Shown piece after piece: positions 24,457 to 32,878 of a DNA stretch of 38,321 nt. Position numbers and translations under genes: made by a program. The stretch is taken from positions 1 through 38,321 of the forward strand of contig CAIUMD010000052.1 of the NCBI GenBank assembly GCA_903900155.1. The letters run 5' to 3'. This DNA is from an uncultured Caulobacterales bacterium (GTDB taxonomy: Bacteria > Pseudomonadota > Alphaproteobacteria > Caulobacterales > Caulobacteraceae). The notes below the pieces were generated by a model. That model did not search any database and had not been told where the DNA came from. It saw only the letters and a program-made list of their open reading frames with translations. Position 1 is the stretch's first letter, and each line of letters opens with the position of its first letter.

Positions 24457-25713
24457 ATGAACCAACCGATCCAAATCACTGGGAAGACGCGACAGGCCGC
24501 CTTGGGCTTCATCTTCGTCACCGCGACCCTGGATGTTCTGTCCCTGGGCGTGATGATCCCCGTCCTGCCCTACCTGGTGAAGTTGTTCGGTGGCGGCGAC
24601 ACCGCCGTGGCCGCCGACTGGACGGTGCTGTTCGCCACCACCTGGGGCGTGATGCAGTTCTTCTGCTCGCCGATCCTGGGGCTGATGTCCGACCGCTGGG
24701 GGCGCCGCCCGGTGATCCTGACCTCGATCTTCGGCCTGGGCGTCGACTTCCTGTTCATGGCCTTCGCGCCGACCCTGTGGTGGCTGTTCGTCGGGCGGAT
24801 CCTGAACGGCATGACGGCGGCCAGTTTCTCGACCGCCGGGGCCTATGTCGCCGACGTCACCACGCCCGAGAACCGCGCCAAGGGTTTTGGCCTGATGGGC
24901 GCGGCGTTCGGCGTCGGCTTCACCTTTGGCCCCGCCCTTGGCGGCTGGCTGTGGAAGTTCGACCACCACGCGCCGTTCCTGGTCTGCGCGGGCCTGGCCC
25001 TGTGCAACTGGCTGTACGGCTTCTTCGTCCTGCCGGAATCGCTGCCGCCTGAGCGCCGCCAGCCGCGCTTCGACTGGAAGAAGGCCAATCCGGTCGGCTC
25101 GCTGCATCTGCTGCAAAAGCATCCGGGCCTGCTGGGCCTGGCCGGCGTCGGCTTCCTGTTCCAGCTGGCCCACAACGTGTTGCCCAGCGTCTTCGTGCTC
25201 TATATGGGCTTCCGCTATGGCTGGAGCCCGGAGGTCATCGGCCTGACCCTGATGGCCAGCGGCGTTGCCGGGATCATCGTCCAGGGCCTGATCGTCGGGC
25301 GAGTGGTCAAGGCCGTGGGCGAGCGTGGAGCGCTGCTGATCGGCCTGTTCTCGGGCTTCGCCGGCTTCATGATCTACGGCCTGGCGCCGACCGGCTTCCT
25401 CTATTTGTGCGGCCTGCCGCTGTTCGCGCTGACCGGCCTGATCCAGCCGGGCCTGATGGGTCTGATGACCCGCCGCGTCGCGCCGAACGAGCAGGGCCAG
25501 TTGCAGGGCGCCAACTCGGCCCTGTTGGGCGTCTCGTCGATCATCGGCCCGCCGCTGTTCCTGCTGCCGTTCGCTTTCGCCATCCGCCACGACGCGACCT
25601 TGCGCCTGCCGGGCCTGCCCGTCCTGATCGCCGCGAGCCTGATGCTGGCCTCGACGCTCTTGGCCTACGCCAAGGCCCGTTCGGCGCCGGCCGGGGAACC
25701 CCAGGCGGCTTGA
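24457..25713 (+). CDS. MFS transporter, TetA (TCR/Tet) type
   Basis: A 418-residue, 12-segment drug:H+ antiporter-like protein. TM1 carries an Asp (TATLDVLSLGVMIPVLPYL, Asp26), as in TetA. The loop 2-3 motif A is GLMSDRWGRRPVIL (about 75-88), and GAAFGVGFTFGPALGG (motif C-like) marks TM5. The start is ATG 24457, with GGGGAGGG upstream; the open frame extends upstream to 24247 through the ArsR remnant, which I do not count as part of it. It probably exports a hydrophobic compound, but tetracycline cannot be assumed. Inner membrane. Confidence 0.88.
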   Translation: MNQPIQITGKTRQAALGFIFVTATLDVLSLGVMIPVLPYLVKLFGGGDTAVAADWTVLFATTWGVMQFFCSPILGLMSDRWGRRPVILTSIFGLGVDFLFMAFAPTLWWLFVGRILNGMTAASFSTAGAYVADVTTPENRAKGFGLMGAAFGVGFTFGPALGGWLWKFDHHAPFLVCAGLALCNWLYGFFVLPESLPPERRQPRFDWKKANPVGSLHLLQKHPGLLGLAGVGFLFQLAHNVLPSVFVLYMGFRYGWSPEVIGLTLMASGVAGIIVQGLIVGRVVKAVGERGALLIGLFSGFAGFMIYGLAPTGFLYLCGLPLFALTGLIQPGLMGLMTRRVAPNEQGQLQGANSALLGVSSIIGPPLFLLPFAFAIRHDATLRLPGLPVLIAASLMLASTLLAYAKARSAPAGEPQAA

Positions 25714-25771
25714 CGCCTTAGAGTCGCCCGAAAGCTCGGCTGAGGTCGCGGACAAGATTTAGGAGTTATTC

Positions 25772-27217
25772 TTGAAGACCACCCTTCGCGTCCTGCTGCC
25801 CGTCGTCGTCCTGCTGGCGGCCTGCTCGAACCCCACAGGCCAGACCCAGGCCCAATCGGTTTCTGGAGCGATCCCGGACATGCCCGCGCCGACCAAGCGC
25901 GCGCCGGCCGATTCCGCGTCGATGAAGCTGTCGTTCTCGCCGGTGGTGAAGAAGGCCGCGCCGGCCGTGGTCAATGTTCAGAGCCGCCGGGTGGTGCGCC
26001 AACGCGTCGATCCGTTCTGGGACTTCTTCATGGGCGGCGGCGCGCCGCGCGAGCAGGTGCAGGGCTCGCTGGGCTCCGGCGCCATCGTCCGCGCCGACGG
26101 GGTGATCATCACCAACCACCACAACATTGAGGGCATCGTCGAGGGCAAGGGCGACATCACCGTCCAGCTGGCCGACCGCCGCGAGTTCCCGGCCACCGTG
26201 CTGCTGGATGACCCGCGCGCCGACCTGGCCGTGCTGAAGATCGATACCAAGGGCGAGAAGCTGCCCGTCATGGCCATCGACGACCAGGAGCAGCTGGAAG
26301 TCGGCGATCTGGTCCTGGCCATGGGCAACCCGTTCGGCGTCGGCCAGACCGTGACCAACGGCATCGTCTCGGCCCTGGCGCGGACGGACGTCGGCGCGGC
26401 CGACTTCGGCAGCTACATCCAGACCGACGCGGCCATCAATCCCGGCAACTCCGGCGGCCCGCTGGTCGACATGGACGGCGACCTGGTCGGCATCAACACC
26501 TTCATCATCTCGCGTTCTGGCTCATCCTCGGGCGTCGGTTTCGCCATCCCGGCCAATGTCGTGCGGCAGGTGGTCGGCGCGGCCCTGGGCGGCGCCCACG
26601 TGGTCGTGCGGCCCTGGCTGGGCGTGAAGGGCCAGCCGGTGACCGGCGACATCGCCAAGAGCCTGGGCATGACCGCCCCGCGCGGCGTGCTGATCGCCCA
26701 GGTCTATCCCGGCTCGTCGGCCGATCGCGCCGGCCTGAAGGAAGGCGACGTCATCCTGTCGATCGACGGGCGTCCGGTGAACGACGAGGGCGGCGGCGCC
26801 TTCGCCATCGGGGCCCACAAGGTCGGCGACCGCTTGCCCATGCAGATCCAGCGCAACGACCGCGAACAGACCATCACGGTCCGCGCCGACGCCGCGCCCG
26901 AGACTCCGGCCAAGGACGAGCGCGCCATCAAGGGCGATAACCCGTTCAGCGGCGCGACCCTGGTCAATCTGTCGCCGGCCGTGGCCCAGGAGCTGGGCCT
27001 GGATCCGTTCCTCGGTCGCGGGGTGCTGGTGACCCAGATCGGCCAAGGCTACGCTATGAGCGCGGGCCTGCGCCCGGGCGATTTCGTGCGCGAGATCAAC
27101 GGGCGTCCGATCAACACGGTGGCGGATGTGGCCTCGGCGACGGCGGGACAGGCGCGTAACTGGACCGTGACGATCGAGCGTCAGGGCCAGCGGATCACGG
27201 CGCGTCTGACGCTCTGA
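25772..27217 (+). CDS. DegP/HtrA-type serine protease, predicted lipoprotein
   Basis: A 481-residue periplasmic protease/chaperone of the HtrA family. The signal ends in a lipobox (LLAAC, Cys18), so it is likely membrane-anchored, unlike soluble DegP. The catalytic triad is His117 (IITNHHNIEG, unusual double His), Asp151 (RADLAVL) and Ser227 (NPGNSGGPL). Two PDZ domains follow (about 270-365 and 385-475). The start is TTG 25772 with AGGAG six bases before it. Its 3' end overlaps the convergent glycosyltransferase gene by 23 bases. In Caulobacter-like genomes it usually lies upstream of rarA. Confidence 0.93.
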   Translation: MKTTLRVLLPVVVLLAACSNPTGQTQAQSVSGAIPDMPAPTKRAPADSASMKLSFSPVVKKAAPAVVNVQSRRVVRQRVDPFWDFFMGGGAPREQVQGSLGSGAIVRADGVIITNHHNIEGIVEGKGDITVQLADRREFPATVLLDDPRADLAVLKIDTKGEKLPVMAIDDQEQLEVGDLVLAMGNPFGVGQTVTNGIVSALARTDVGAADFGSYIQTDAAINPGNSGGPLVDMDGDLVGINTFIISRSGSSSGVGFAIPANVVRQVVGAALGGAHVVVRPWLGVKGQPVTGDIAKSLGMTAPRGVLIAQVYPGSSADRAGLKEGDVILSIDGRPVNDEGGGAFAIGAHKVGDRLPMQIQRNDREQTITVRADAAPETPAKDERAIKGDNPFSGATLVNLSPAVAQELGLDPFLGRGVLVTQIGQGYAMSAGLRPGDFVREINGRPINTVADVASATAGQARNWTVTIERQGQRITARLTL

Positions 27218-28394
27218 CGTCCCAGGCCGCGCGGGCCAGCATGGCGAACATGGCGGCCAGCACGACCGGCCCCAACGGGATCGCCTTGAAGGCTTCGGAG
27301 AAGATGATCAGCGGCAGGCTGTAGGCGGCCAGGGCGGTCACGCGCTCGCCCGGTTGCCAGCTCTGCCCTGGCCCCATGCGCGCTATGGCTAGGGTGACGG
27401 CGGCGGCCGATACTATCGGCATGTCATAGATGAAGGCGTAGGGCGTGGTCAGGAACAGGCCAACCTGCAGCGTGGCGGCGTCCAGGGCGGTGGGCGCGGG
27501 CTTGGATCGGCTGCGGTGGAACAGCGCCAGAAGCACCGCGACGACCACGGCCGCCACGAGCAGTTGCATCGCGCTGAAAATGGGCGCGCTGAGGCCCGCG
27601 CTGCGCAGGCTGGCGGTTACGGTCGGCATAAGCCATCCCAGCTTGTCCCAGTCACGCTCAAGAGCTCGCGAGAACCCGGGCAGAGCCTTCAGCCAAGCCA
27701 GCCAGGCCCCTAAGCCAAAGACCAACACGCTGGTCACGGCCAGGGCCGCGACCATCAGCACGGTGGCCGCTAGCGGACGCCAGCGCCGTCCCACCAGTAG
27801 CACCAGCGGTACGAGGACGAAGATCTGCGGCTTGCAGGACAGCAGACCTAAGAGGACACCGGCCAGCCAGGGACGCCTTTCCATGACGCGGAAGCCGCCG
27901 ATCAGCAGGGCCGCGGTGATCAGGCCGTTCTGGCCGAAGATGATCGTCAGGATCGTGGTCGGCGCCAGCACCGCCAGCCAGGGCAGGCGCGCGCCGCGCT
28001 CGGTCGCCCCGACCGCCAGGGCGAAGCCGATCAGTCCTAAGGCCGTCCAGACGGCGAAGGCGGGCATGTAGCCCAGCAGGCCCAAGGGGCCCAGGAACAG
28101 AAGCAGCATCGGCGGATAGATGCACGGATAGAACTTCTGGAAGCCCGGCAGCAACGCGTGCTGGACGCTCTCCAGCAGCTTGAAGTCATAGATCTGCGCG
28201 GCCGGGTGGGCGTGCAGGAAGCGGCCGAAGCTCCAGAAGGCATAGAAGTCCGCGAACAGCGGATCGCCGTCCGCCTGATCCGTGGTCACGTATCGGAAGA
28301 TGGCCAGCGCCTGGTAGAGCACCAGGGCCGCCGCGACGATCGCCAGCATCAGACCGCTGCGACGCGTTCCCGGCTTCTCGGCCTGATCGTCCAT
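27195..28394 (-). CDS. GT87/DUF2029-type membrane glycosyltransferase
   Basis: A 399-residue polytopic protein with about nine hydrophobic segments. The first loop has the GT87/DUF2029 pattern: an Asp in ADFYAFWSFGRF, then AAQIYDFKLLE and the YPPMLLLFLGPLG segment. Members of this family transfer mannose or similar sugars from a polyprenyl donor. The preferred start is ATG 28394 (MDDQAEKPG), with AGGACGG just upstream; in-frame ATGs at 28406 and 28421 would add up to nine residues. It lies divergent from rarA (82 bases) and its end overlaps the protease gene. The acceptor is unknown. Confidence 0.8.
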   Translation of the reverse strand: MDDQAEKPGTRRSGLMLAIVAAALVLYQALAIFRYVTTDQADGDPLFADFYAFWSFGRFLHAHPAAQIYDFKLLESVQHALLPGFQKFYPCIYPPMLLLFLGPLGLLGYMPAFAVWTALGLIGFALAVGATERGARLPWLAVLAPTTILTIIFGQNGLITAALLIGGFRVMERRPWLAGVLLGLLSCKPQIFVLVPLVLLVGRRWRPLAATVLMVAALAVTSVLVFGLGAWLAWLKALPGFSRALERDWDKLGWLMPTVTASLRSAGLSAPIFSAMQLLVAAVVVAVLLALFHRSRSKPAPTALDAATLQVGLFLTTPYAFIYDMPIVSAAAVTLAIARMGPGQSWQPGERVTALAAYSLPLIIFSEAFKAIPLGPVVLAAMFAMLARAAWDVRASDAP

Positions 28395-28476
28395 GTCCGT
28401 CCTCATCGTTAACGCGGGCACTTTGAGGGCAAGGTGATAATGGGACTTGAACGGGCGGGCCTGCTAGAAGGACGGG

Positions 28477-29778
28477 ATGTCCGATCTCTTCCAGGCCGCC
28501 GGCCTGACGCCTCACGCCCCAGCGCCGCTGGCTGACCGCCTGCGGCCCCAGAGCCTCAATGAGGTGGTGGGCCAGCAGCACCTCCTGGGTCCCGAAGGCC
28601 CCATCGGCCGCATGGCGGCGGCCCACCGCCTGGCCTCAATGATCCTGTGGGGGCCGCCCGGCACCGGCAAGACCACCATCGCCCGCCTGCTGGCCAAGGC
28701 CGGTGGGTATGAATACCAGCAAATCTCGGCCGTCTTCTCGGGCGTCGCTGACCTGAAGAAGGCCTTCGAGCAGGCGCGCGCCCGCCGAATGGCCGGCCAG
28801 AGCACCTTGCTCTTCGTCGACGAGATTCACCGCTTCAACCGCGCCCAGCAGGACGGTTTCCTGCCATTCGTGGAGGAGGGGATCGTCACCCTGGTCGGGG
28901 CCACGACCGAGAACCCCTCGTTCGAGTTGAACGGCGCGCTCCTGTCGCGCTGCCAGGTGTTCGTGCTCAAGCGCCTCACCGAAGACTCGCTGGACCTGCT
29001 GCTCCAGCGCGCCGAGGCCGCCGAGAACCGGCTGTTGCCGATCGACGCCGAGGCCCGCGCGACCCTGGTCTCGATGGCCGATGGCGACGGCCGCTACCTG
29101 CTGACCCTGGCCGAGACCCTGTTCTCGATTGGCGCCGACAGCCCGCTGAACCCGACCCAACTGGGCCAGTTCCTGCAGAAGCGTCGCCCAGCTTACGACA
29201 AGAACCGCGAGGAGCACTACAACCTCATCTCGGCCCTGCATAAGTCGGTGCGCGGCAGCGATCCGGACGCGGCGCTGTACTGGCTGGCGCGGATGCTGGA
29301 GGGCGGCGAGGACCCGCTGTTCATCGCCCGCCGCCTGGTGCGCATGGCGTCCGAGGACATCGGCGCGGCCGATCCGCTGAGCCTGCTGCTGACCACGGCC
29401 GCCAAGGACGCCTACGACTTCCTGGGCAGTCCCGAAGGGGAGTTGGCCCTGGCCCAGGCGGTGGTCCACATGGCGTCGGCGCCCAAGTCGAACGCCGTCT
29501 ACAACGCCTACAAGGCCGCCCGCCGCGCCGCCAAGGAGACCGGCAGCCTGATGCCGCCGGCCCATATCCTCAACGCTCCGACCAAGCTGATGAAGTCGCT
29601 GGGCTATGGCGACGGCTATGCCTACGACCACGATGTCGAGGGCGGCGTCTCGGGCCAGAACTACTTTCCGGACGGCATGGCTCGGCAGCGGTTCTATGAG
29701 CCTAAGCCCGTCGGGGCCGAGGCCAAGGTGCGTGAGCGCTTGGAGGCCTGTGGCAAGGTGCGTAAGGACGGCAAGTAA
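28477..29778 (+). CDS. rarA: Replication-associated recombination protein RarA (MgsA)
   Basis: RarA is an AAA+ ATPase related to clamp loaders that acts at stalled forks. The 433-residue product has Walker A GPPGTGKTT (59-67), Walker B LLFVDEIHRFN (111-121), sensor-1 GATTENPSFE and the C-terminal tetramerisation region with ALYWLARMLEGGEDP and RMASEDIGAADP. It ends in the typical YFPDGMARQRFYEP. The start MSDLFQAAGL at ATG 28477 is about 80 bases from the divergent gene. Two tiny membrane-protein genes follow. Confidence 0.96.
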   Translation: MSDLFQAAGLTPHAPAPLADRLRPQSLNEVVGQQHLLGPEGPIGRMAAAHRLASMILWGPPGTGKTTIARLLAKAGGYEYQQISAVFSGVADLKKAFEQARARRMAGQSTLLFVDEIHRFNRAQQDGFLPFVEEGIVTLVGATTENPSFELNGALLSRCQVFVLKRLTEDSLDLLLQRAEAAENRLLPIDAEARATLVSMADGDGRYLLTLAETLFSIGADSPLNPTQLGQFLQKRRPAYDKNREEHYNLISALHKSVRGSDPDAALYWLARMLEGGEDPLFIARRLVRMASEDIGAADPLSLLLTTAAKDAYDFLGSPEGELALAQAVVHMASAPKSNAVYNAYKAARRAAKETGSLMPPAHILNAPTKLMKSLGYGDGYAYDHDVEGGVSGQNYFPDGMARQRFYEPKPVGAEAKVRERLEACGKVRKDGK

Positions 29779-29849
29779 CGCGAGTTTGAGCTTGCGCACG
29801 CGCGATAGTTGCTCTTTGTTTGTTCTCGAAGCGATTATGCGGGTGACCG

Positions 29850-30077
29850 ATGAAGAAGCCTATCGATCGGGAGAAGCGTAAAGCTGATCTGCAGGTTCGA
29901 CTGAAGCTCTTCACGACCAATGCGACGACCTATGCCTACGCGGTTATGGGCGCTTCCTTCATTGACCCCTATATCAAGGGTGCAGGTTTCAAGACCGCGA
30001 GCTACGTCGGTATGGCGCTCGCACTCGTGCTGCACACGATAGCGTGGTATTCTGCTCCCCACGGAGAAAAGCCATGA
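29850..30077 (+). CDS. Small two-segment membrane protein (unknown)
   Basis: A 75-residue product that I do not recognise. It begins with a very basic segment (KKPIDREKRKADLQVRLKL) that may be an amphipathic helix. It then has two hydrophobic stretches, ATTYAYAVMGASFIDPYIKG (about 25-44) and a stronger one, ASYVGMALALVLHTIAWY (about 50-67), and a short polar end. The ribosome site is weak (GGGTGACCG). Base composition is less GC-rich than its neighbours. Its stop overlaps the next small gene as ATGA. Such a pair could be a small inner-membrane complex or the leftover of a mobile cassette; no function is proposed. Confidence 0.65.
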   Translation: MKKPIDREKRKADLQVRLKLFTTNATTYAYAVMGASFIDPYIKGAGFKTASYVGMALALVLHTIAWYSAPHGEKP

Positions 30078-30205
30078 CGCCCCTGGAGGCCATGATCTAC
30101 ATCTTGGGTCCGATCGGCATTGCGGTCGGTATCTATGCGCTTTTCCTCAAGCGCGAGCTTGACCGCTTGCAAGCACAAGACCGCGAGAGCCATTCCGCTG
30201 AGTAA
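30074..30205 (+). CDS. Small single-segment membrane protein (unknown), 43 residues
   Basis: ATG 30074 overlaps the previous gene's stop by four bases; a GGAGAAAA site lies before it. The product has one hydrophobic segment, MIYILGPIGIAVGIYALFL (about 7-25), then KRELDRLQAQDRESHSAE, a charged, coiled-coil-like tail. The pattern resembles many small regulatory or complex-anchoring membrane proteins. It is probably co-translated with its neighbour. The frame of the RluA-type gene runs across its end. Confidence 0.6.
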   Translation: MTPLEAMIYILGPIGIAVGIYALFLKRELDRLQAQDRESHSAE

Positions 30206-31031
30206 GCCGTTTTCCGCGGGCCAACGCCCGTCCCGTCGTGCCCCAGGCGTCGCCAAGCCCAAAGCTATCGAGCGCCCAATCACCTTGACACAGGAGGAGA
30301 TCGAAGCGGCCAAGTCGTGGGTGCTGTACGAGGACGAGGCGATCATCGTGCTGGACAAGCCGGCCGGCCTGTCCAGCCAGGGCGGGCGGATCAAGGCCCA
30401 TACGCTGGACGACCTGCTGTGGGCGTTCGCCAAGCCGGGCAAGGCGCGGCCGCGCCTGATCCATCGCCTGGACCGTGACACCTCGGGCGTGATCCTGACG
30501 GCCAAGACCAAGCCGGGCGCGGCCTTCCTGGGCGAGGCCATGATGGCCAAGCGCTTCCGCAAGAGCTACCTGGCCATCGTCGCGCCGGGGGCGCCCGAGC
30601 CCCAGGGCGGCATGATCGACAGTCCGCTGCGTCGCGAGTCGATCGGTCGCGAGGCCTATATGCGGGTCTGCGAGCCGGACCACCCGGACGCCGAGACCGC
30701 CCGCAGCCGCTATCGCACCCTGGCCAGCAACGGTGTGGCCGCGCTGGTGGAGCTGTCGCCGGACACCGGCCGCATGCATCAACTGCGGGTCCATATGGGA
30801 TCCATCGGCCGGCCGCTGGCTGGCGACAGCCGTTATGGCGGGGCGCTGATGCTGGGCGGGGGCGCTGTGCCACGCCTGATGCTGCACGCCGCACGCCTGA
30901 CATTCCCGCATCCGCTGGGCGGCGAGCGCAAGATCACGGCCCCGCTTCCGTCAGATTTCAAAGCGATGCTAGAAGCCCTCGACTTAGCGATCCGGGAACA
31001 GTCAGGTTCCGAGGCCGTTGAGCAGGTCTGA
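30135..31031 (+). CDS. RluA-family pseudouridine synthase without S4 domain
   Basis: The enzyme isomerises uridine in rRNA or tRNA. The catalytic motif is RLIHRLDRDTSGVIL, with Asp in RLD. DKPAGLSSQGG and the C-terminal RMHQLRVHMGSIGRPLAGD complete the family. No S4 domain is present, unlike the paralogue at 33337. The start is uncertain. ATG 30135 lies inside the 43-residue gene in another frame, and in-frame codons before the first family-like residues (about 30288) include TTG 30120 and TTG 30285; none has a good ribosome site. The real protein may begin near 30198-30285 and be about 250-280 residues. Substrate base unknown. Confidence 0.85.
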   Translation: MRFSSSASLTACKHKTARAIPLSKPFSAGQRPSRRAPGVAKPKAIERPITLTQEEIEAAKSWVLYEDEAIIVLDKPAGLSSQGGRIKAHTLDDLLWAFAKPGKARPRLIHRLDRDTSGVILTAKTKPGAAFLGEAMMAKRFRKSYLAIVAPGAPEPQGGMIDSPLRRESIGREAYMRVCEPDHPDAETARSRYRTLASNGVAALVELSPDTGRMHQLRVHMGSIGRPLAGDSRYGGALMLGGGAVPRLMLHAARLTFPHPLGGERKITAPLPSDFKAMLEALDLAIREQSGSEAVEQV

Positions 31032-31046
31032 AGAGGCACGAACGCC

Positions 31047-31556
31047 ATGAAGATAGCCAAACCTATTCTCGCAGCCGCCCTGTCGGGCCTGCTGCTGGCC
31101 GCCTGCGCCACGGCTCCGACCGTCTATCGCGCCCAGGCCGGCGCGCCTAACGACGTCGGCTATTCCGAATATCGCCTGGAGGCCGGCCGCTATCGCGTCA
31201 CGTTCCAGGGTGGCCCCGGCGCCCCGGAGGCCCAGATCGCCGACTATGCGCTTCTGCGTGCGGCCGAGCTGGCTATTCGCGACGGCTATGACTGGTTCCG
31301 GATCGCCGACCGCTCGACCTCGTCCAGCGGCTATAGCCGTGGTCCCCGGATGTCTGTCGGCGGCGGTTCGGCCAGCTTCGGCCGTCGTTCCAGCGTCGGC
31401 ATCGGCCTGGGAACGAGCTTCGACCTGGGGCCAGGTCCAGCCTTCTCGCGCTCGATCGAGGTGGTGTTCGGCAAGGGCGCCGTGCCGCGCGACCGCGACG
31501 CCTATGACGCGCGCGACGTGGTCAAGAACGTCGGCTACGGCCGCCAGCGGACTTAA
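31047..31556 (+). CDS. Lipoprotein of the CC0125/CC1285 type
   Basis: A 169-residue protein with a clear lipobox (GLLLAAC, Cys20). After Cys, TAPTVYRAQ and the segment GYSEYRLEAGRYRVTFQGG (about residues 47-65), then LLRAAELAIRDGYDWFRI, match the pattern I know for the CC0125/CC1285 family of Caulobacter lipoproteins. The C-terminal half is rich in Gly, Ser and Arg. Its function is unknown. The gene starts 15 bases after the pseudouridine synthase and ends three bases before the convergent gene's stop. Confidence 0.75.
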   Translation: MKIAKPILAAALSGLLLAACATAPTVYRAQAGAPNDVGYSEYRLEAGRYRVTFQGGPGAPEAQIADYALLRAAELAIRDGYDWFRIADRSTSSSGYSRGPRMSVGGGSASFGRRSSVGIGLGTSFDLGPGPAFSRSIEVVFGKGAVPRDRDAYDARDVVKNVGYGRQRT

Positions 31557-31559
31557 GGC

Positions 31560-32792
31560 TTAGGCCGCCGCCTGCTTGGCCAGCGGATAGTTGGCGCGCA
31601 GTGAGGCGTGCGTGAGGCCGGCCGTGTCGGCGGCGGCGAAGTAGCCTTCCTGCGGCAGGCCCTGCAGGATGGTCATCGGCGCCAGGCCGCGCGAGTCACG
31701 ACCGAAGGCCATGATGTCCATGGCGATCTTGGCCGCTTCGCCAGACAGGTCCGAGCCATCCAGGGCCAGGCCGGCCAGGCGGGCGTCGCGCAGGACGCGC
31801 AGGGCTTCCTTGTCTGGCGGTACGCGGGCGATGACGCCGCGCGTCAGGGCGCGTAGCAGGCCGACCACTTCCAGCAGGCGACCGGCAGGGGTGCCGCGGG
31901 TGACGTCGACCAGCTCGATCTGGACGCCGCCGCGCAGCAGGGCCAGCGACAGACCGGCCGTGCCGGTCAGCAGGTCGCGGCCACGCTGGGTGCCCAGCGT
32001 GCGGAACGAGGCCGGCAGGATCAGTTCGGGCGTGTTCGGGCCTTGGGCCGAGCGGGCGAAGACGGCCGCGTATTTCAGCGTCGACTCGTCGATGAAGGCG
32101 ACGTCGCGGTCCGACAGCTTGGTCAGGGCGCGGGCCGAGGCCTGCCGACCGCTGGCCAGGTGGGTGACCATCGGCTCGATGCGCACGGCGGTGGTGACGT
32201 TGCGGCGCAGGCTGACCACATGTTCCAGCGTGAAGTCGACCCGCAGGGCCGCGCCGCCGGCGGTGGTGAAGGCCACCGGGGTGCGGCGGGACTCGTCGGC
32301 GGGATCCACGGCCACGCGGACCGGCGAGCGGGCGCTGTCGCGGCGAGCGCGGGCGGCCAGGACCACCGAGGCGTCGATCGGCTTGCAAACGGCTTCGCCG
32401 CCTTCGATGCCGACGACCGAGCGGATGCCCAGATCCATCGGCGAGGCGCTTCCCAGCAGGTGGGTCAGGACGTCCTCGAGAATCTTGACGCTGGTCGCCT
32501 GGGCGGCCAGGCCCTGATCGTGGTTCATGGCGATCAGGAATTCGCTGTCGGAGATGCGGGCGCGCATGTCCTGGCGATCCAGGTGCTCGTTCAGCTTCAG
32601 CTCGACATAGGTCCAGACGTCGCCGCGCTTCTGGCTCCACCACTCGCCAGCCCACTGGCGGATGGATTTGATGCTGATGACGTTGACCGAGCCGCGCGAC
32701 ACCAGGTCGTTGCCCTTCAGGCGCTGAAGCACCGGACCCGGCAGGGCCACGCGTTCGGTCGCGTCTGAGGGGGGAGGGGTGTCGAAGGGCAT
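31560..32792 (-). CDS. Unknown cytoplasmic protein with degenerate GGDEF/EAL-like features
   Basis: A 410-residue soluble protein without signal or membrane segments. Residues about 60-115 (TYVELKLNEHLDRQDMRARI then SDSEFLIAMNH and KILEDVLTHLLG) resemble a GGDEF domain core: R-x-x-D/S-E-F with the following helix, but no GGDEF motif. Residues about 170-390 contain stretches similar in layout to an EAL-type barrel, but no EAL signature is seen. If related to these, it would be a catalytically dead c-di-GMP protein or another signalling scaffold. The similarity is by eye only. It is monocistronic. Confidence 0.5.
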   Translation of the reverse strand: MPFDTPPPSDATERVALPGPVLQRLKGNDLVSRGSVNVISIKSIRQWAGEWWSQKRGDVWTYVELKLNEHLDRQDMRARISDSEFLIAMNHDQGLAAQATSVKILEDVLTHLLGSASPMDLGIRSVVGIEGGEAVCKPIDASVVLAARARRDSARSPVRVAVDPADESRRTPVAFTTAGGAALRVDFTLEHVVSLRRNVTTAVRIEPMVTHLASGRQASARALTKLSDRDVAFIDESTLKYAAVFARSAQGPNTPELILPASFRTLGTQRGRDLLTGTAGLSLALLRGGVQIELVDVTRGTPAGRLLEVVGLLRALTRGVIARVPPDKEALRVLRDARLAGLALDGSDLSGEAAKIAMDIMAFGRDSRGLAPMTILQGLPQEGYFAAADTAGLTHASLRANYPLAKQAAA

Positions 32793-32861
32793 GGGTCTGG
32801 CGCTGTTTAAGACACGCCCAGAGTGCCGCTCCCGCGCTTAACCGTGGGTTTTGAAAGAGGG

Positions 32862-32878
32862 TTTACAACCGCGTTTAC
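32862..32878 (+). promoter_or_regulatory. TTTAC-N7-TTTAC direct repeat upstream of crcB
   Basis: TTTAC (32862-32866) and TTTAC (32874-32878) are separated by seven bases, the geometry of CtrA boxes (TTAA-N7-TTAA) in Caulobacter, but with a different half-site. It lies between the divergent genes at 32792 and 32957. Recorded as a weak candidate; no fluoride riboswitch consensus was seen here. Confidence 0.25.
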
